In this document: positions 16,436 through 24,626 of the stretch, one piece after another
How positions within the stretch are numbered: the first letter of the stretch is position 1
Layout of the letters: each line of letters opens with the position of its first letter
Assembly (NCBI GenBank): GCA_963825505.1
Contig: CAWGTL010000024.1
Location: 62,001 to 126,000 of the forward strand
DNA from: JBBQSN01 sp963825505
GTDB taxonomy: Bacteria; Actinomycetota; Actinomycetes; Actinomycetales; CAWJMD01
Direction of reading: 5' to 3'
Length of the DNA: 64,000 bases
Notes under the pieces: model-generated
What the model was told of the DNA's origin: nothing
Database searches by the model: none
The model's input: the letters and a program-made list of their open reading frames with translations, nothing else
Program-made: the position numbers and the translations under genes

Positions 16436-17496
16436 TCCTGCACGCCGACGCCGACGCGTTCTTCGCCTCCGTCGAGGCCCGCGACCGGCCCGAGCTGGTC
16501 GGCCGCCCGTTCGTGGTGGCGCACGGCGTGGTGTGCTGCGCGAGCTACGAGGCGCGGGCGCTCGGCGTGCGGGCAGGCACCTCCGCCGAGTCCGTCACCC
16601 GACGGCACCCGCAGGTCGCGGTCGTCGACCTGCGGCCGGAGGCGTACGAGCGGGCGAGCTCCGACCTGTTCGCGTTGTTCGCCGAGGTCGCAGCGCTGGT
16701 CGAGCCGGGGTCGATGGAGGAGGCGTTCCTCGGCCTCGACGACGACGCCGACCCGCCGGCCGTCTCCCGGGCCCGCTCGGCCGCAACGACCCTGCGCCGG
16801 CGCGCGCGGGCCGAGGTCGGCCTGCCGGTGAGCGTCGGCGTCGGGCGCACCAAGCTGATGGCCAAGCTCGCCAGCCGCCGGGCCAAGCCCGACGGGCTGG
16901 TGGTCGTCGATCCCGCCGAGGAGGCCACGGTCCGCCCCGGCCTGCGGCTCGACGAGCTCTGGGGCGTCGGGCCGCCCACCGTCGAGCGGCTCCACGCCGA
17001 GGGGCTGCGCACGGTCGCCGACCTCGTGCCGCTCGGGGTCGTCGGTCTGCAGCGGTTCCTCGGCACCGCGATGGCGCGCCGCCTGGCCTCGATCGCCGAC
17101 GGCACCGACGACCGCCGGGTGCGGCTGCCCGGGCCCCGGAGGTCCGCGGCGGCCGAGCGCACCCTGGCCCGCGCCACCCGCAGCCGCAGCGCGGTGCACG
17201 CCGTCCTGGCCGACCGGGTCTCCTCGGCCCTCGGCCGGCTGCCCGACGACGGCCGGCTGCCCACCTGGGTGGAGGTCCAGGTGCACTACGACGACGGCGG
17301 CGACGACCTGCGCCGCAGCCCGCTGCAGGTCTCGGGCACCGACCCCCGGCCGGCCGTCGAGGCGCTGGCGGCCCGGCTGCTCGACTCCACCGGCTTCGAG
17401 GAGGACGGGCGCGGGGTGGTGCGGGTCGGTGTCGGGCTCACCCTGCCCGCGCCGCGCGGGGTCGAGGGCCAGCTGCTGCTGCCGGGCCTCGGCTGA
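16432..17496 (+). CDS. dinB: DNA polymerase IV-like Y-family polymerase
   Basis: 354 residues, GTG 16432 overlapping the upstream stop. The palm starts VILHADADAFFASVEARDRP, with the first metal-binding Asp and steric-gate Phe conserved. The second catalytic motif, usually S-I/V-D-E-A, reads SMEEAFLGL, so the first acidic residue is Glu, not Asp. VGVGRTKLMAKLASRRAKPD and the helix-hairpin-helix LWGVGPPTVERLHAEG are typical. A C-terminal QLLLPGLG resembles a sliding-clamp binding peptide. It performs error-prone translesion synthesis in the cytoplasm. No LexA-like box is seen close upstream. Confidence 0.9.
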   Translation: MILHADADAFFASVEARDRPELVGRPFVVAHGVVCCASYEARALGVRAGTSAESVTRRHPQVAVVDLRPEAYERASSDLFALFAEVAALVEPGSMEEAFLGLDDDADPPAVSRARSAATTLRRRARAEVGLPVSVGVGRTKLMAKLASRRAKPDGLVVVDPAEEATVRPGLRLDELWGVGPPTVERLHAEGLRTVADLVPLGVVGLQRFLGTAMARRLASIADGTDDRRVRLPGPRRSAAAERTLARATRSRSAVHAVLADRVSSALGRLPDDGRLPTWVEVQVHYDDGGDDLRRSPLQVSGTDPRPAVEALAARLLDSTGFEEDGRGVVRVGVGLTLPAPRGVEGQLLLPGLG

Positions 17497-17552
17497 GGTC
17501 GGCGCTGGTGCCAGGGGTGGTGACGAGGCCCGGTCGGGGCTTGGATGGGGGG

Positions 17553-18449
17553 ATGGAGCGCAGACGGCTGGGCCGGATCGGGTTCGACTCCTCGGTGCTG
17601 GTGTACGGCGCAGCGATGCTGGGCGAGGTCGACCAGGGCACCGCCGACGCGTCGCTGCAGGAGGCGTTCGACGCCGGCATCAACCACATCGACACCGCAG
17701 CCAGCTACGGCGCCTCCGAGGAGCGGCTCGGGCCGTGGTCCGAGCGGTTGTCGTCGCCGGAGGTCTTCCTGGCGACGAAGGTCGAGGAGCGCGGCTACGA
17801 GCAGGCGTGGGCCTCGATCAACCGCTCGCTCGAGCGGCTGCGGGTCGACCAGGTCGACCTGCTCCAGATCCACGCCGTCGGCGAGCTCGACGTGCTCGAC
17901 CAGGTCACCGGCGACGCCGGTCCGTCGTCCGGTGCGCTCGCGGCGGCGGTGCGGGCGCGCGACGAGGGTCTGACCACCTCGCTCGGCATCACCGGCCACG
18001 GCCACGACGCGCCGGCGGTGCACCGGGAGGCGTTGCGCCGCTTCGACTTCGACGCCGTGCTCTCGCCGTGGAGCTATCTGCTGGCCACCCGTGAGGCCTA
18101 CGCGGCCGAGTTCCGCCGGCTGGTCGAGGACTGCACCGCCCGCGACGTCGCGCTGCGGACGATCAAGACCGTGGCCCGCCAGAACTGGCTGCCGGGCCAG
18201 GACCCGGCGTACGCCACCTGGTACGAGCCGTGGGACGACCCCGAGCACATCGACGCCTGCGTCGCCTTCGTGCTCGCCGAGGACGCGATCTGCGGCTTCC
18301 CGTCCGCCGGTGACGTCCGGCTGCTCGCCCCCACCATCCGCGCGGTGGAGCGGGCGTCGGGTCCGGACGCGCTGTCGGCGACCGACGTCGAGCGGGTGCT
18401 CGCGTCCGCGCCGGGGTACTCCTCGCCGTTCGACCGGATGCCCGGCTGA
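17553..18449 (+). CDS. Aldo/keto reductase family oxidoreductase
   Basis: 298 residues from ATG 17553, 7 bp after a G-rich stretch. The barrel motifs are FDAGINHIDTAASYGASEER (catalytic Asp and Tyr), ATKVEERG (Lys) and LLQIHAVGELD (His). The C-terminal half is shorter than the classic NADPH-binding loop of AKRs, and IKTVARQNW replaces the usual cofactor motif. This is the AKR subgroup found in many actinobacteria with unknown substrate. It stands alone. Confidence 0.85.
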   Translation: MERRRLGRIGFDSSVLVYGAAMLGEVDQGTADASLQEAFDAGINHIDTAASYGASEERLGPWSERLSSPEVFLATKVEERGYEQAWASINRSLERLRVDQVDLLQIHAVGELDVLDQVTGDAGPSSGALAAAVRARDEGLTTSLGITGHGHDAPAVHREALRRFDFDAVLSPWSYLLATREAYAAEFRRLVEDCTARDVALRTIKTVARQNWLPGQDPAYATWYEPWDDPEHIDACVAFVLAEDAICGFPSAGDVRLLAPTIRAVERASGPDALSATDVERVLASAPGYSSPFDRMPG

Positions 18450-18559
18450 TCCGTCTGCTGCGAGGGGATGAGAGCCGACGTGGTCCCTGGGGTGGACGCG
18501 GCGGCCCGCCCGACGTGGTTCGCTCGGTGGACGACGAGACACCGTGCAGGAGGCACCCG

Positions 18560-19258
18560 ATGACCAGACCCCTCGCCGCCGAGCTGCTGCTGCTGGCCCT
18601 GGACGAGAAGTCCGGCAAGCCGCTCGTCGACTCCTCCACCCTCGGCGCCGGCATCGCGGGCGCCGCCGTGGTCGACCTCGTGCTCGGTGGCGCCCTCGAG
18701 CTCGTCGATGCCGACGGTGGACCGATCAAGCGCGACCGGCTGGCGCGCACCGGACGGAACGCGCCGGGCACCGAGCCGATGTCGCTCATCCTCGACAGGT
18801 GCCACGGCAAGAAGCCGAAGGACGCGGTCGCCGAGCTCTACGCGTGGACCTGGAAGGACCGGCCGGCCGAGCTCAAGCAGCAGCTGCTCGAGCAGATGGC
18901 CGCCGAGGGCCTGCTCACCCGCGAGGAGCACAAGGTTCTCGGGCTGTTCCGGTCCACCCGGTGGAAGGAGGCGGACGGTCGTGAGGAGACCGAGATCCGC
19001 TCCCGCGTCAGGGCCGTCGTCGTCGAGGGGCAGGAGCCGGACGAGCGCACCGGCGCGCTGGTGTCGCTCGTGTCGGCACTCGACCTCGCGCCGAAGCTGT
19101 TCCCCGACCAGGACAAGAAGCAGGTCAGGGCCCGGGCCAAGGAGGTCCGTGACGGGCAGTGGGCGGGGAGGGCGGTGCACGACGCAGTCCTGGAGGTGAC
19201 CACCGCGATCATGGTCGTGGTGGTGGTGCCGGTGGTCGTCGCCGGAGGCTCCTCGTGA
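18560..19258 (+). CDS. GPP34 (GOLPH3/Vps74-like) phosphoprotein
   Basis: 232 residues from ATG 18560, with AGGAGG 8 bp upstream. The N-terminus LAAELLLLALDEKSGKPLV is the GPP34 hallmark. The middle of the helical domain has KPKDAVAELYAWTWKDRPAE and ends in a hydrophobic tail AIMVVVVVPVVVAGG that may anchor it to membrane. Eukaryotic GOLPH3 binds PI4P at the Golgi. Bacterial relatives are common in actinobacteria and of unknown function. The next gene starts four bases after its stop, so the two probably form an operon. Confidence 0.88.
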   Translation: MTRPLAAELLLLALDEKSGKPLVDSSTLGAGIAGAAVVDLVLGGALELVDADGGPIKRDRLARTGRNAPGTEPMSLILDRCHGKKPKDAVAELYAWTWKDRPAELKQQLLEQMAAEGLLTREEHKVLGLFRSTRWKEADGREETEIRSRVRAVVVEGQEPDERTGALVSLVSALDLAPKLFPDQDKKQVRARAKEVRDGQWAGRAVHDAVLEVTTAIMVVVVVPVVVAGGSS

Positions 19259-19262
19259 GCCG

Positions 19263-20450
19263 GTGACCTCCCACCGCACCGTCGGCGACGACGAGCGTCG
19301 CGCCCGGCTCGCTCACCGGCACCTGCTGCGGCCGGTCGACCGCACCGACGACCTCGCTGCGCTCGCCGACGCCCTGGTCGTCCTGCACTCGAGCGACCCG
19401 GTCACGGTCTACCTGTCCGCGCTGGTGCGGATGCGCACGCCGTCGCTGGCCGCCGTCGACCGGGCGCTGTACGAGGAGCGCACGCTGGTGCGGCACCACG
19501 CGATGCGCCGCACCCTGTGGGTCGGCACCCCGGAGGTGGTGCGCACGGTGCACGCCGCGGCGACCCGCAAGGTCGCGGCCGCGGAACGCCGTCGCAACCT
19601 GAAGTACCTGGCGGAGAGCGGTTTCCAGCACCCGGAGCAGTGGCTGGCCGACGCGACGGCGGAGGCGCTGCGGGCCCTGCACGAGCACGGCCCGATGACC
19701 TCCCGCGAGCTCGGCCGGCGGGTACCCGCGCTCACCGAGAAGGTCGTCCTCGGACGCGGGTCGCCGAACGAGGCGTCGGTGGCGGCGCACACCCGGGTGC
19801 TGCTGCAGCTCGGGTTCGACGGCGTCATCGTCCGCACCCGGCCCACGGGCACCTGGATCAACGGCCAGTACACCTGGGCGGCGATGGACGACTGGCTCCC
19901 CGGTGGCGTCGACGGGGACGACGAGGCCGACGCCGCGAGGGGTCTCGCCGACCGGTGGCTGCGCCGGTTCGGCCCCGGGACCACGGCCGACCTGCAGTGG
20001 TGGGCCGGCTGGACCCTCGGCACCACCCGCCGCGCCCTCGCCGACGCGGAGGCCGTCCCGGTGCTGCTCGAGGACGGGACACCGGCCTGGCTCGCGGTCG
20101 GTGACGACGCACCCGTCGACCCGCCCGGCCCGTGGGAGGCGCTGCTGCCCGGGCTCGACCCCACGACGATGGGCTGGAAGTCGCGCGACTGGTACCTCCC
20201 GCCGGTCGCGGCTCAGGAGGCGTTCGACCGCAACGGCAACGGCGGTCCGACGATCTGGGTCGACGGCCGCGTGGTCGGCTACTGGACGCAGCGCCCCGAC
20301 GGCGAGATCCGGCTGCACTGGTTCGAGCGCGTCCCCGTCGCCCGCCGGCGCGCGATCGCGCGCCGCGCGGACGAGGTGCGGGAGTGGCTGGGGGACAGCC
20401 GGTTCAGCGTGCGCTTCCCGGGGCGGGTTCATCCGACGCTTCTCGCCTGA
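19263..20450 (+). CDS. Winged-helix DNA-binding (HTH_42) protein, AlkZ-like superfamily
   Basis: 395 residues from GTG 19263. It contains the HTH_42 fold seen in AlkZ/YcaQ glycosylases but lacks the QxQ or QxD catalytic motif. The equivalent stretch reads VVLHSSDPVTVYLSALVRM (HSSD at residues 42-45). VGTPEVVRTVHAAATRKVAA and the C-terminal QRPDGEIRLHWFE are typical of this subgroup. Base-excision activity is possible but unproven. Its 3' end overlaps the convergent ltrA-like gene by 47 bp. Confidence 0.82.
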   Translation: MTSHRTVGDDERRARLAHRHLLRPVDRTDDLAALADALVVLHSSDPVTVYLSALVRMRTPSLAAVDRALYEERTLVRHHAMRRTLWVGTPEVVRTVHAAATRKVAAAERRRNLKYLAESGFQHPEQWLADATAEALRALHEHGPMTSRELGRRVPALTEKVVLGRGSPNEASVAAHTRVLLQLGFDGVIVRTRPTGTWINGQYTWAAMDDWLPGGVDGDDEADAARGLADRWLRRFGPGTTADLQWWAGWTLGTTRRALADAEAVPVLLEDGTPAWLAVGDDAPVDPPGPWEALLPGLDPTTMGWKSRDWYLPPVAAQEAFDRNGNGGPTIWVDGRVVGYWTQRPDGEIRLHWFERVPVARRRAIARRADEVREWLGDSRFSVRFPGRVHPTLLA

Positions 20451-21696
20451 GCGCCTCGGCCTGGTGCCGGTGGCCCACCACCTCGAATCCGACCACGACG
20501 ACGACCGGAGCCAGCACCAGGACCAGCAGGCAGGCGACCACGGACGCGCCGGCCGACGCCATCACCACCGGCAGGACGAGGAAGACCGCGGCCCCGAGCA
20601 GCAGCCAGACGTGGAACGGGTCGAACGTCCGCAGCAGCAGGCTGTACAGGGTGAACAGCGTGAGGAGGTACACGGCGACGGGGACGGCGGTGGTGAGCAC
20701 CGTGGCCGTCGTGCTGATGTGCGCCTCGTGCTCGAGGTGGTACGCCGCGACGTGCAGCCCCGCACCCGTGCCCGCGATCGCGCCGAAGACGAGGATGTGG
20801 CCGTAACCCCACGGCCAGGACCGGTCGCGGTGCCGGTGCAGCGCCTCGCCCGCCGGCGTCACGAAGTACGTCCACCACATCGCGAAGGTCAGCGCGGTTC
20901 CCGCCAGGCCCACCAGGGCGGCGTCGACCGACCAGCCCTGCCCCTCGACGACTGCCGCGAGCGCGGCGACCGTCCCGAGGATCACCTCGCCGAGGGTGAT
21001 GATCGCCAGCAGCCCGTACCGCTCGGCGATGTGGTGCGGGTGCCAGGGCGTCATGCCCCGGGACCGCGACTCGGCCAGGACGGGTCCGGCGAGCTCGACG
21101 GCGTACAGCACGCCCGCTGCGAGGAAGGTGACCCACCCGGACGTGTGCGCGACGAGCAGGACCACCCAGCCCACCTGCGCGACCGTGATCGCGGCGGCGT
21201 AGCCGAGGCAGGTCGAGCGGTGCTCGGGGTCCTGGCGGGCGGCCCGCAGCCACTGCGCCACCATCGCCAGCCGCATCACCACGTAGCCCGCGACCATCAC
21301 GCCGTTGTCGAGGTACCCGCCGTGGTCGAGCGAGTCGAACACCGCCGGCAGGCCCAGCGCCAGGACCAGGACGCCCACCATCTGCACCATCGTCAGCAGC
21401 CGGAACACCCAGTCGTCGGTGTCGTACGCCGAGGCGAACCAGGTGAAGTTGATCCAGGCCCAGCAGACCGCGAACACCGCGAACGCGAACCCGGCCACCG
21501 CGGCGAACCAGTGCCCCTCGGCGAGCAGGTGCGCGGCCTCGTTGCCGGCGACGCCGAACGCGACCACGAAGGTCAGGTCGAAGAGCAGCTCGAGCGGGGT
21601 GGCGGCGCGGTGGGCCTCGTGCGGGTCGCGACCGCGCATCCGGGCCAGGCCGTGGGCCAACCCGCGGCCGGGGCCGTCGGCAGCAGGAACGGGCAC
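20404..21696 (-). CDS. LtrA family (low temperature requirement A) membrane protein
   Basis: 430 residues with about 12 predicted helices. The N-terminal RAATPLELLFDLTFVVAFGV is the LtrA signature, and PHHIAERYGLLAIITLGEVI in the middle is the second conserved block, with an EVILG glutamate in a helix. LtrA was named from a Listeria cold-sensitive mutant, and the molecular function is unknown. GTG 21696 is the first in-frame start. The coding ends overlap the winged-helix gene tail to tail by 47 bp, so the two transcripts are antisense there. Confidence 0.9.
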   Translation of the reverse strand: MPVPAADGPGRGLAHGLARMRGRDPHEAHRAATPLELLFDLTFVVAFGVAGNEAAHLLAEGHWFAAVAGFAFAVFAVCWAWINFTWFASAYDTDDWVFRLLTMVQMVGVLVLALGLPAVFDSLDHGGYLDNGVMVAGYVVMRLAMVAQWLRAARQDPEHRSTCLGYAAAITVAQVGWVVLLVAHTSGWVTFLAAGVLYAVELAGPVLAESRSRGMTPWHPHHIAERYGLLAIITLGEVILGTVAALAAVVEGQGWSVDAALVGLAGTALTFAMWWTYFVTPAGEALHRHRDRSWPWGYGHILVFGAIAGTGAGLHVAAYHLEHEAHISTTATVLTTAVPVAVYLLTLFTLYSLLLRTFDPFHVWLLLGAAVFLVLPVVMASAGASVVACLLVLVLAPVVVVVGFEVVGHRHQAEALRREASDEPAPGSAR

Positions 21697-21731
21697 GACC
21701 AGATGGTGCCACGCGTGCCACCCTCGCAGGC

Positions 21732-21959
21732 GTGGGCAGACCGGAGGGTTTCGAGTACGAGGAGCGCGGCGACGAGGTGGTGGTCCTCCACCACGGACGT
21801 CGCGCCGCGACGTTGCGCGGCCTGCGGGCGCGGGAGTTCCTGGACGAGGTGGGCAGCGGCGAGGCCCAGCTGCTGATGGCGCGGGTCACCGGCAACTACC
21901 GCCGCGGCAACGAGCGCACCGCGAAGGCCCACCCCCGCAACGCCTCTCGCGGCCGCTGA
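21732..21959 (+). CDS. Conserved actinobacterial small protein (75 aa)
   Basis: GTG 21732 gives GRPEGFEYEERGDEVVVLHH, GRRAATLRGLRAREFLDEV and LLMARVTGNYRRGNERTAK. I recognise this as a small protein conserved across actinobacteria, with a basic C-terminus that could bind nucleic acid. No function is established. It is divergent from the LtrA gene (36-bp gap) and convergent with a TetR gene. Confidence 0.8.
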   Translation: MGRPEGFEYEERGDEVVVLHHGRRAATLRGLRAREFLDEVGSGEAQLLMARVTGNYRRGNERTAKAHPRNASRGR

Positions 21960-21975
21960 GGCGCGAGAGGACGGC

Positions 21976-22902
21976 TCAGCCCTGGGCCCTGCGCGCCCGG
22001 TCGCGGGCGCGCTGGGCGTCGCGCTCGCGCCGCTCGAGGTCCTTGACCCGTGCCTGGGCGTCCTTGCGCTGGGCGGTGAGCGCCGCCAGCTCGCGCTCGG
22101 CGAGAGCGAGCGGGTGCGGGGCGGGCCCCGGCGATGGGGGGCCGGACCCGGTGGCCGGGTGGGTCGCGGTCCAGGCGGCGAGGCCCTCGAGCAGCAGCGA
22201 CAGGCCGAGCTCGAAGTCGTCGAGGGCGTCGCCCTCGCCGGGCGGGTCGCCGGTGTAGCCGCCCGACACCAGCACCGGCGCGAGGTCGGGGAACCGCTCG
22301 GGCGTGATCACCTCGGCCAGGACGACCAGGGCCTGCGGCGCGAGCTCGGCGTCCGGACCGGCCGCCCCGATGTCGCGCTCGAGCTGGGCGAACACCCGCA
22401 CGAACATGCTGAGCGAGAGCAGGACCGCCTGCTTGACGTCGGCTCCCGCCGGCAGGGTGCGCATCGCGCGGTAGGCGGCGTCGGCGAACTTGACGTTGTT
22501 CGGCATCAGCACGTTGGTGAGCGAGAGCGGGACGTCGAGCACCCAGGGGTGCTCGGAGTAGAGCGCGCGCTGCACCGCCGCGAAGTCGCGCAGCCCGCGG
22601 CGCCAGTCCTCGGCGTCGACCGGGGGGACCTCGGGCTCGCGGGCGACGGCGTCCTGCATCAAGGCGATCAGCTCGTCCTTGCTGGCCACGTAGCGGTAGA
22701 GCGACATCGTGGTGAAGCCGAGCGCCTCGGCCACCTTGGCCATCGTCACCGCCGCCAGGCCGCCCGCGTCGGCGAGCTCGATCGCGGCGTCGACGATCAC
22801 CTCGTGGCTCAGCTCGCGCTTGGGCCCGCGCGCAGGCGCCTCGTGCATGCCCCACGCGACCGCCAGCACGCGCGGCAGCCCGGCCTCGGTCACGTCCGCC
22901 AT
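21976..22902 (-). CDS. TetR family regulator of the adjacent ABC exporter
   Basis: 308 residues from ATG 22902. The HTH lies at about residues 35-75 and includes AVTMAKVAEALGFTTMSLYR. The C-terminal TetR ligand domain is followed by a long basic coiled-coil tail (ALTAQRKDAQARVKDLERRE), an unusual extension. An alternative start at the internal MHEAPARGPKRELSHE would remove 18 residues. It is divergent from a two-gene ABC transporter over a 55-bp AT-rich gap with operator-like repeats, so it probably represses that pump. Confidence 0.9.
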   Translation of the reverse strand: MADVTEAGLPRVLAVAWGMHEAPARGPKRELSHEVIVDAAIELADAGGLAAVTMAKVAEALGFTTMSLYRYVASKDELIALMQDAVAREPEVPPVDAEDWRRGLRDFAAVQRALYSEHPWVLDVPLSLTNVLMPNNVKFADAAYRAMRTLPAGADVKQAVLLSLSMFVRVFAQLERDIGAAGPDAELAPQALVVLAEVITPERFPDLAPVLVSGGYTGDPPGEGDALDDFELGLSLLLEGLAAWTATHPATGSGPPSPGPAPHPLALAERELAALTAQRKDAQARVKDLERRERDAQRARDRARRAQG

Positions 22903-22919
22903 CCCCGCAATCTATCGGA

Positions 22920-22954
22920 CTGTGTACATCACAATCTGTGTATGTCATATTCAG
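22920..22954. promoter_or_regulatory. Operator-like repeats between TetR and ABC exporter
   Basis: CTGTGTACATCACA (22920-22933) and CTGTGTATGTCATA (22936-22949) are direct repeats with 11 of 14 identical bases, 16 bp apart. The second extends into an imperfect palindrome CTGTGTATGTCATATTCAG (22936-22954). This is by far the most AT-rich stretch of the region. It ends three bases before the ABC start codon, so repressor binding would cover the promoter. Confidence 0.55.
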
Positions 22955-22957
22955 TCT

Positions 22958-23857
22958 ATGACGCACACAGTGATCGAGCTCGACGGGCTCACCAAGCGCT
23001 ACGGGGACCACGTGGTCCTCGACCGCGTCGACCTGCGGGTCGGCACCGGGATCCTCGCCCTGCTCGGGCCGAACGGTGCGGGCAAGACCACCCTGGTCGA
23101 CGTCCTGTCCACCCTGGTCCGCCCGGACGGCGGGACGGCCAGGGTGCTCGGGCACGACGTCGTCACGGCACCACGCGCGGTGCGGGAGGTCATCGGGGTC
23201 ACCGGCCAGGACGCCGCGGTCGACGAGATGCTGACCGGCACCGAGAACCTGGTGATGGTCGGCCGGCTGCTCGGCCTCGGCCGGTCCGGCGCCCGCGGCC
23301 GGGCCACCGAGCTGCTCGACCGGTTCGGTCTGGGGGACGCGGCCGGCCGCCGGGTCAGCACCTGGTCCGGCGGGATGCGCCGCCGGCTCGACCTGGCGAT
23401 GACGCTCGTGCGACCCACCCCCGTGGTCTTCCTCGACGAGCCCACCACGGGCCTGGACGCCCGCAGCCGGCAGACCCTGTGGGACGAGGTGCGCGCGCTC
23501 GCCGCGGCCGGGAGCACCGTCCTGCTCACCACCCAGTACCTGGACGAGGCCGACGCCCTGGCGGACCGGGTCGTCGTCCTCGACGGCGGCGCGGTCGTCG
23601 CGGACGGCACGCCGCACGAGCTGAAGTCGCAGGCCGGGGGCGAGGTCGTCCAGGTGCACGGGCCCGACGGCCGGGTGGAGCGGGCGCTGGTCACCGACGG
23701 CACCTCGGGCGACGTCGCCCGCGTCCTCGCGGGTCTCCCGGTCGACGTCCGCGTGACGGTCCGCCGCCCGAGCATGGACGAGGTGTTCCTCCAGCTCACC
23801 GGTCACCCGGCGCCCGACGACGAGCACTCGACCGAGCCGGCGCAGGTGCGGGCATGA
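22958..23857 (+). CDS. ABC transporter ATP-binding protein (DrrA-type exporter)
   Basis: 299 residues from ATG 22958. Walker A is LGPNGAGKTT, the Q-loop lies in VTGQDAAVDEMLTG, the signature is WSGGMRRRLD, Walker B is VVFLDEPTTGLD and the H-loop position is in LLTTQYLDEAD, where Q replaces His as in daunorubicin-resistance (DrrA) ATPases. The C-terminal domain ends RRPSMDEVFLQLTG, typical of DrrA. It powers the membrane partner encoded next and likely exports a drug or lipid. Confidence 0.93.
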   Translation: MTHTVIELDGLTKRYGDHVVLDRVDLRVGTGILALLGPNGAGKTTLVDVLSTLVRPDGGTARVLGHDVVTAPRAVREVIGVTGQDAAVDEMLTGTENLVMVGRLLGLGRSGARGRATELLDRFGLGDAAGRRVSTWSGGMRRRLDLAMTLVRPTPVVFLDEPTTGLDARSRQTLWDEVRALAAAGSTVLLTTQYLDEADALADRVVVLDGGAVVADGTPHELKSQAGGEVVQVHGPDGRVERALVTDGTSGDVARVLAGLPVDVRVTVRRPSMDEVFLQLTGHPAPDDEHSTEPAQVRA

Positions 23858-24612
23858 CCGGGGTCCTGACCGCGAGCGGGGTCTTCGTCGGTCGCAGCCT
23901 GCGGCACTCCGCGCGTGACGCCGAGGTGCTGGTCATGGGCATCACGCTGCCGGTGATGCTGATGCTGCTGTTCACCTACGTCTTCGGCGGCGCGATCAGC
24001 GGCGACCAGGCCACCTACGTGGGGTACGTGACGCCCGGGATCATCCTGCTGTGCGCCGGGTTCGGTGCCTCGTCCAGCGCGGTCTACGTCGCCCGCGACC
24101 TCAGCACCGGGACGATCGACCGGCTGCGCCGGATGCCGGTGCCGGCGGCGACGGTGCTGGTGGGCCACGTGGTCTCGAGCCTGCTGCGCAACCTGGTGGC
24201 CACCGCGGTCGTCGTCCTGGTCGGCGTGCTGATCGGGTACCGGCCGCAGGCCGACCTGCTGGGCTGGGTGGGCGCCGTCGGGCTGATCGCGCTGTGGATC
24301 CTCGCCGTCACCACCCTGTTCGCCCTGATCGGGCTGGTGGCCGGCTCCGCCGAGGCGGCGTCGGGGTACGGGTTCGTCTTCCTGTTCCTGCCGTACGTGT
24401 CCAGCGCCTTCGTGCCCGCCGACACGATGCCGTCGTGGCTGCAGGGTTTCGCCGAGCACCAGCCGATCACGCCCGTGATCGAGTCGATCCGGGCGCTCCT
24501 GCTCGGCGGCTCGCCCGGCACGGACGCCTGGTGGGCGGTCGGGTGGTCGACCGCGATCCTGCTGGTCTCGGCCGTGCTGGTCGCGGTCGTCTTCCCCCGC
24601 CGACGGGGCTGA
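23854..24612 (+). CDS. ABC-2 type permease (DrrB-like)
   Basis: 252 residues from ATG 23854, which overlaps the ATPase stop as ATGA. Six helices are expected. GITLPVMLMLLFTYVFGGAI and VARDLSTGTIDRLRRMPVP (coupling helix) are typical of the ABC-2 family, and the C-terminal HQPITPVIESIRALLLGG is the conserved loop. Together with the ATPase it makes a half-size exporter pair in the cytoplasmic membrane, controlled by the divergent TetR. Confidence 0.93.
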   Translation: MTGVLTASGVFVGRSLRHSARDAEVLVMGITLPVMLMLLFTYVFGGAISGDQATYVGYVTPGIILLCAGFGASSSAVYVARDLSTGTIDRLRRMPVPAATVLVGHVVSSLLRNLVATAVVVLVGVLIGYRPQADLLGWVGAVGLIALWILAVTTLFALIGLVAGSAEAASGYGFVFLFLPYVSSAFVPADTMPSWLQGFAEHQPITPVIESIRALLLGGSPGTDAWWAVGWSTAILLVSAVLVAVVFPRRRG

Positions 24613-24626
24613 GCCGCCGCAGGACG

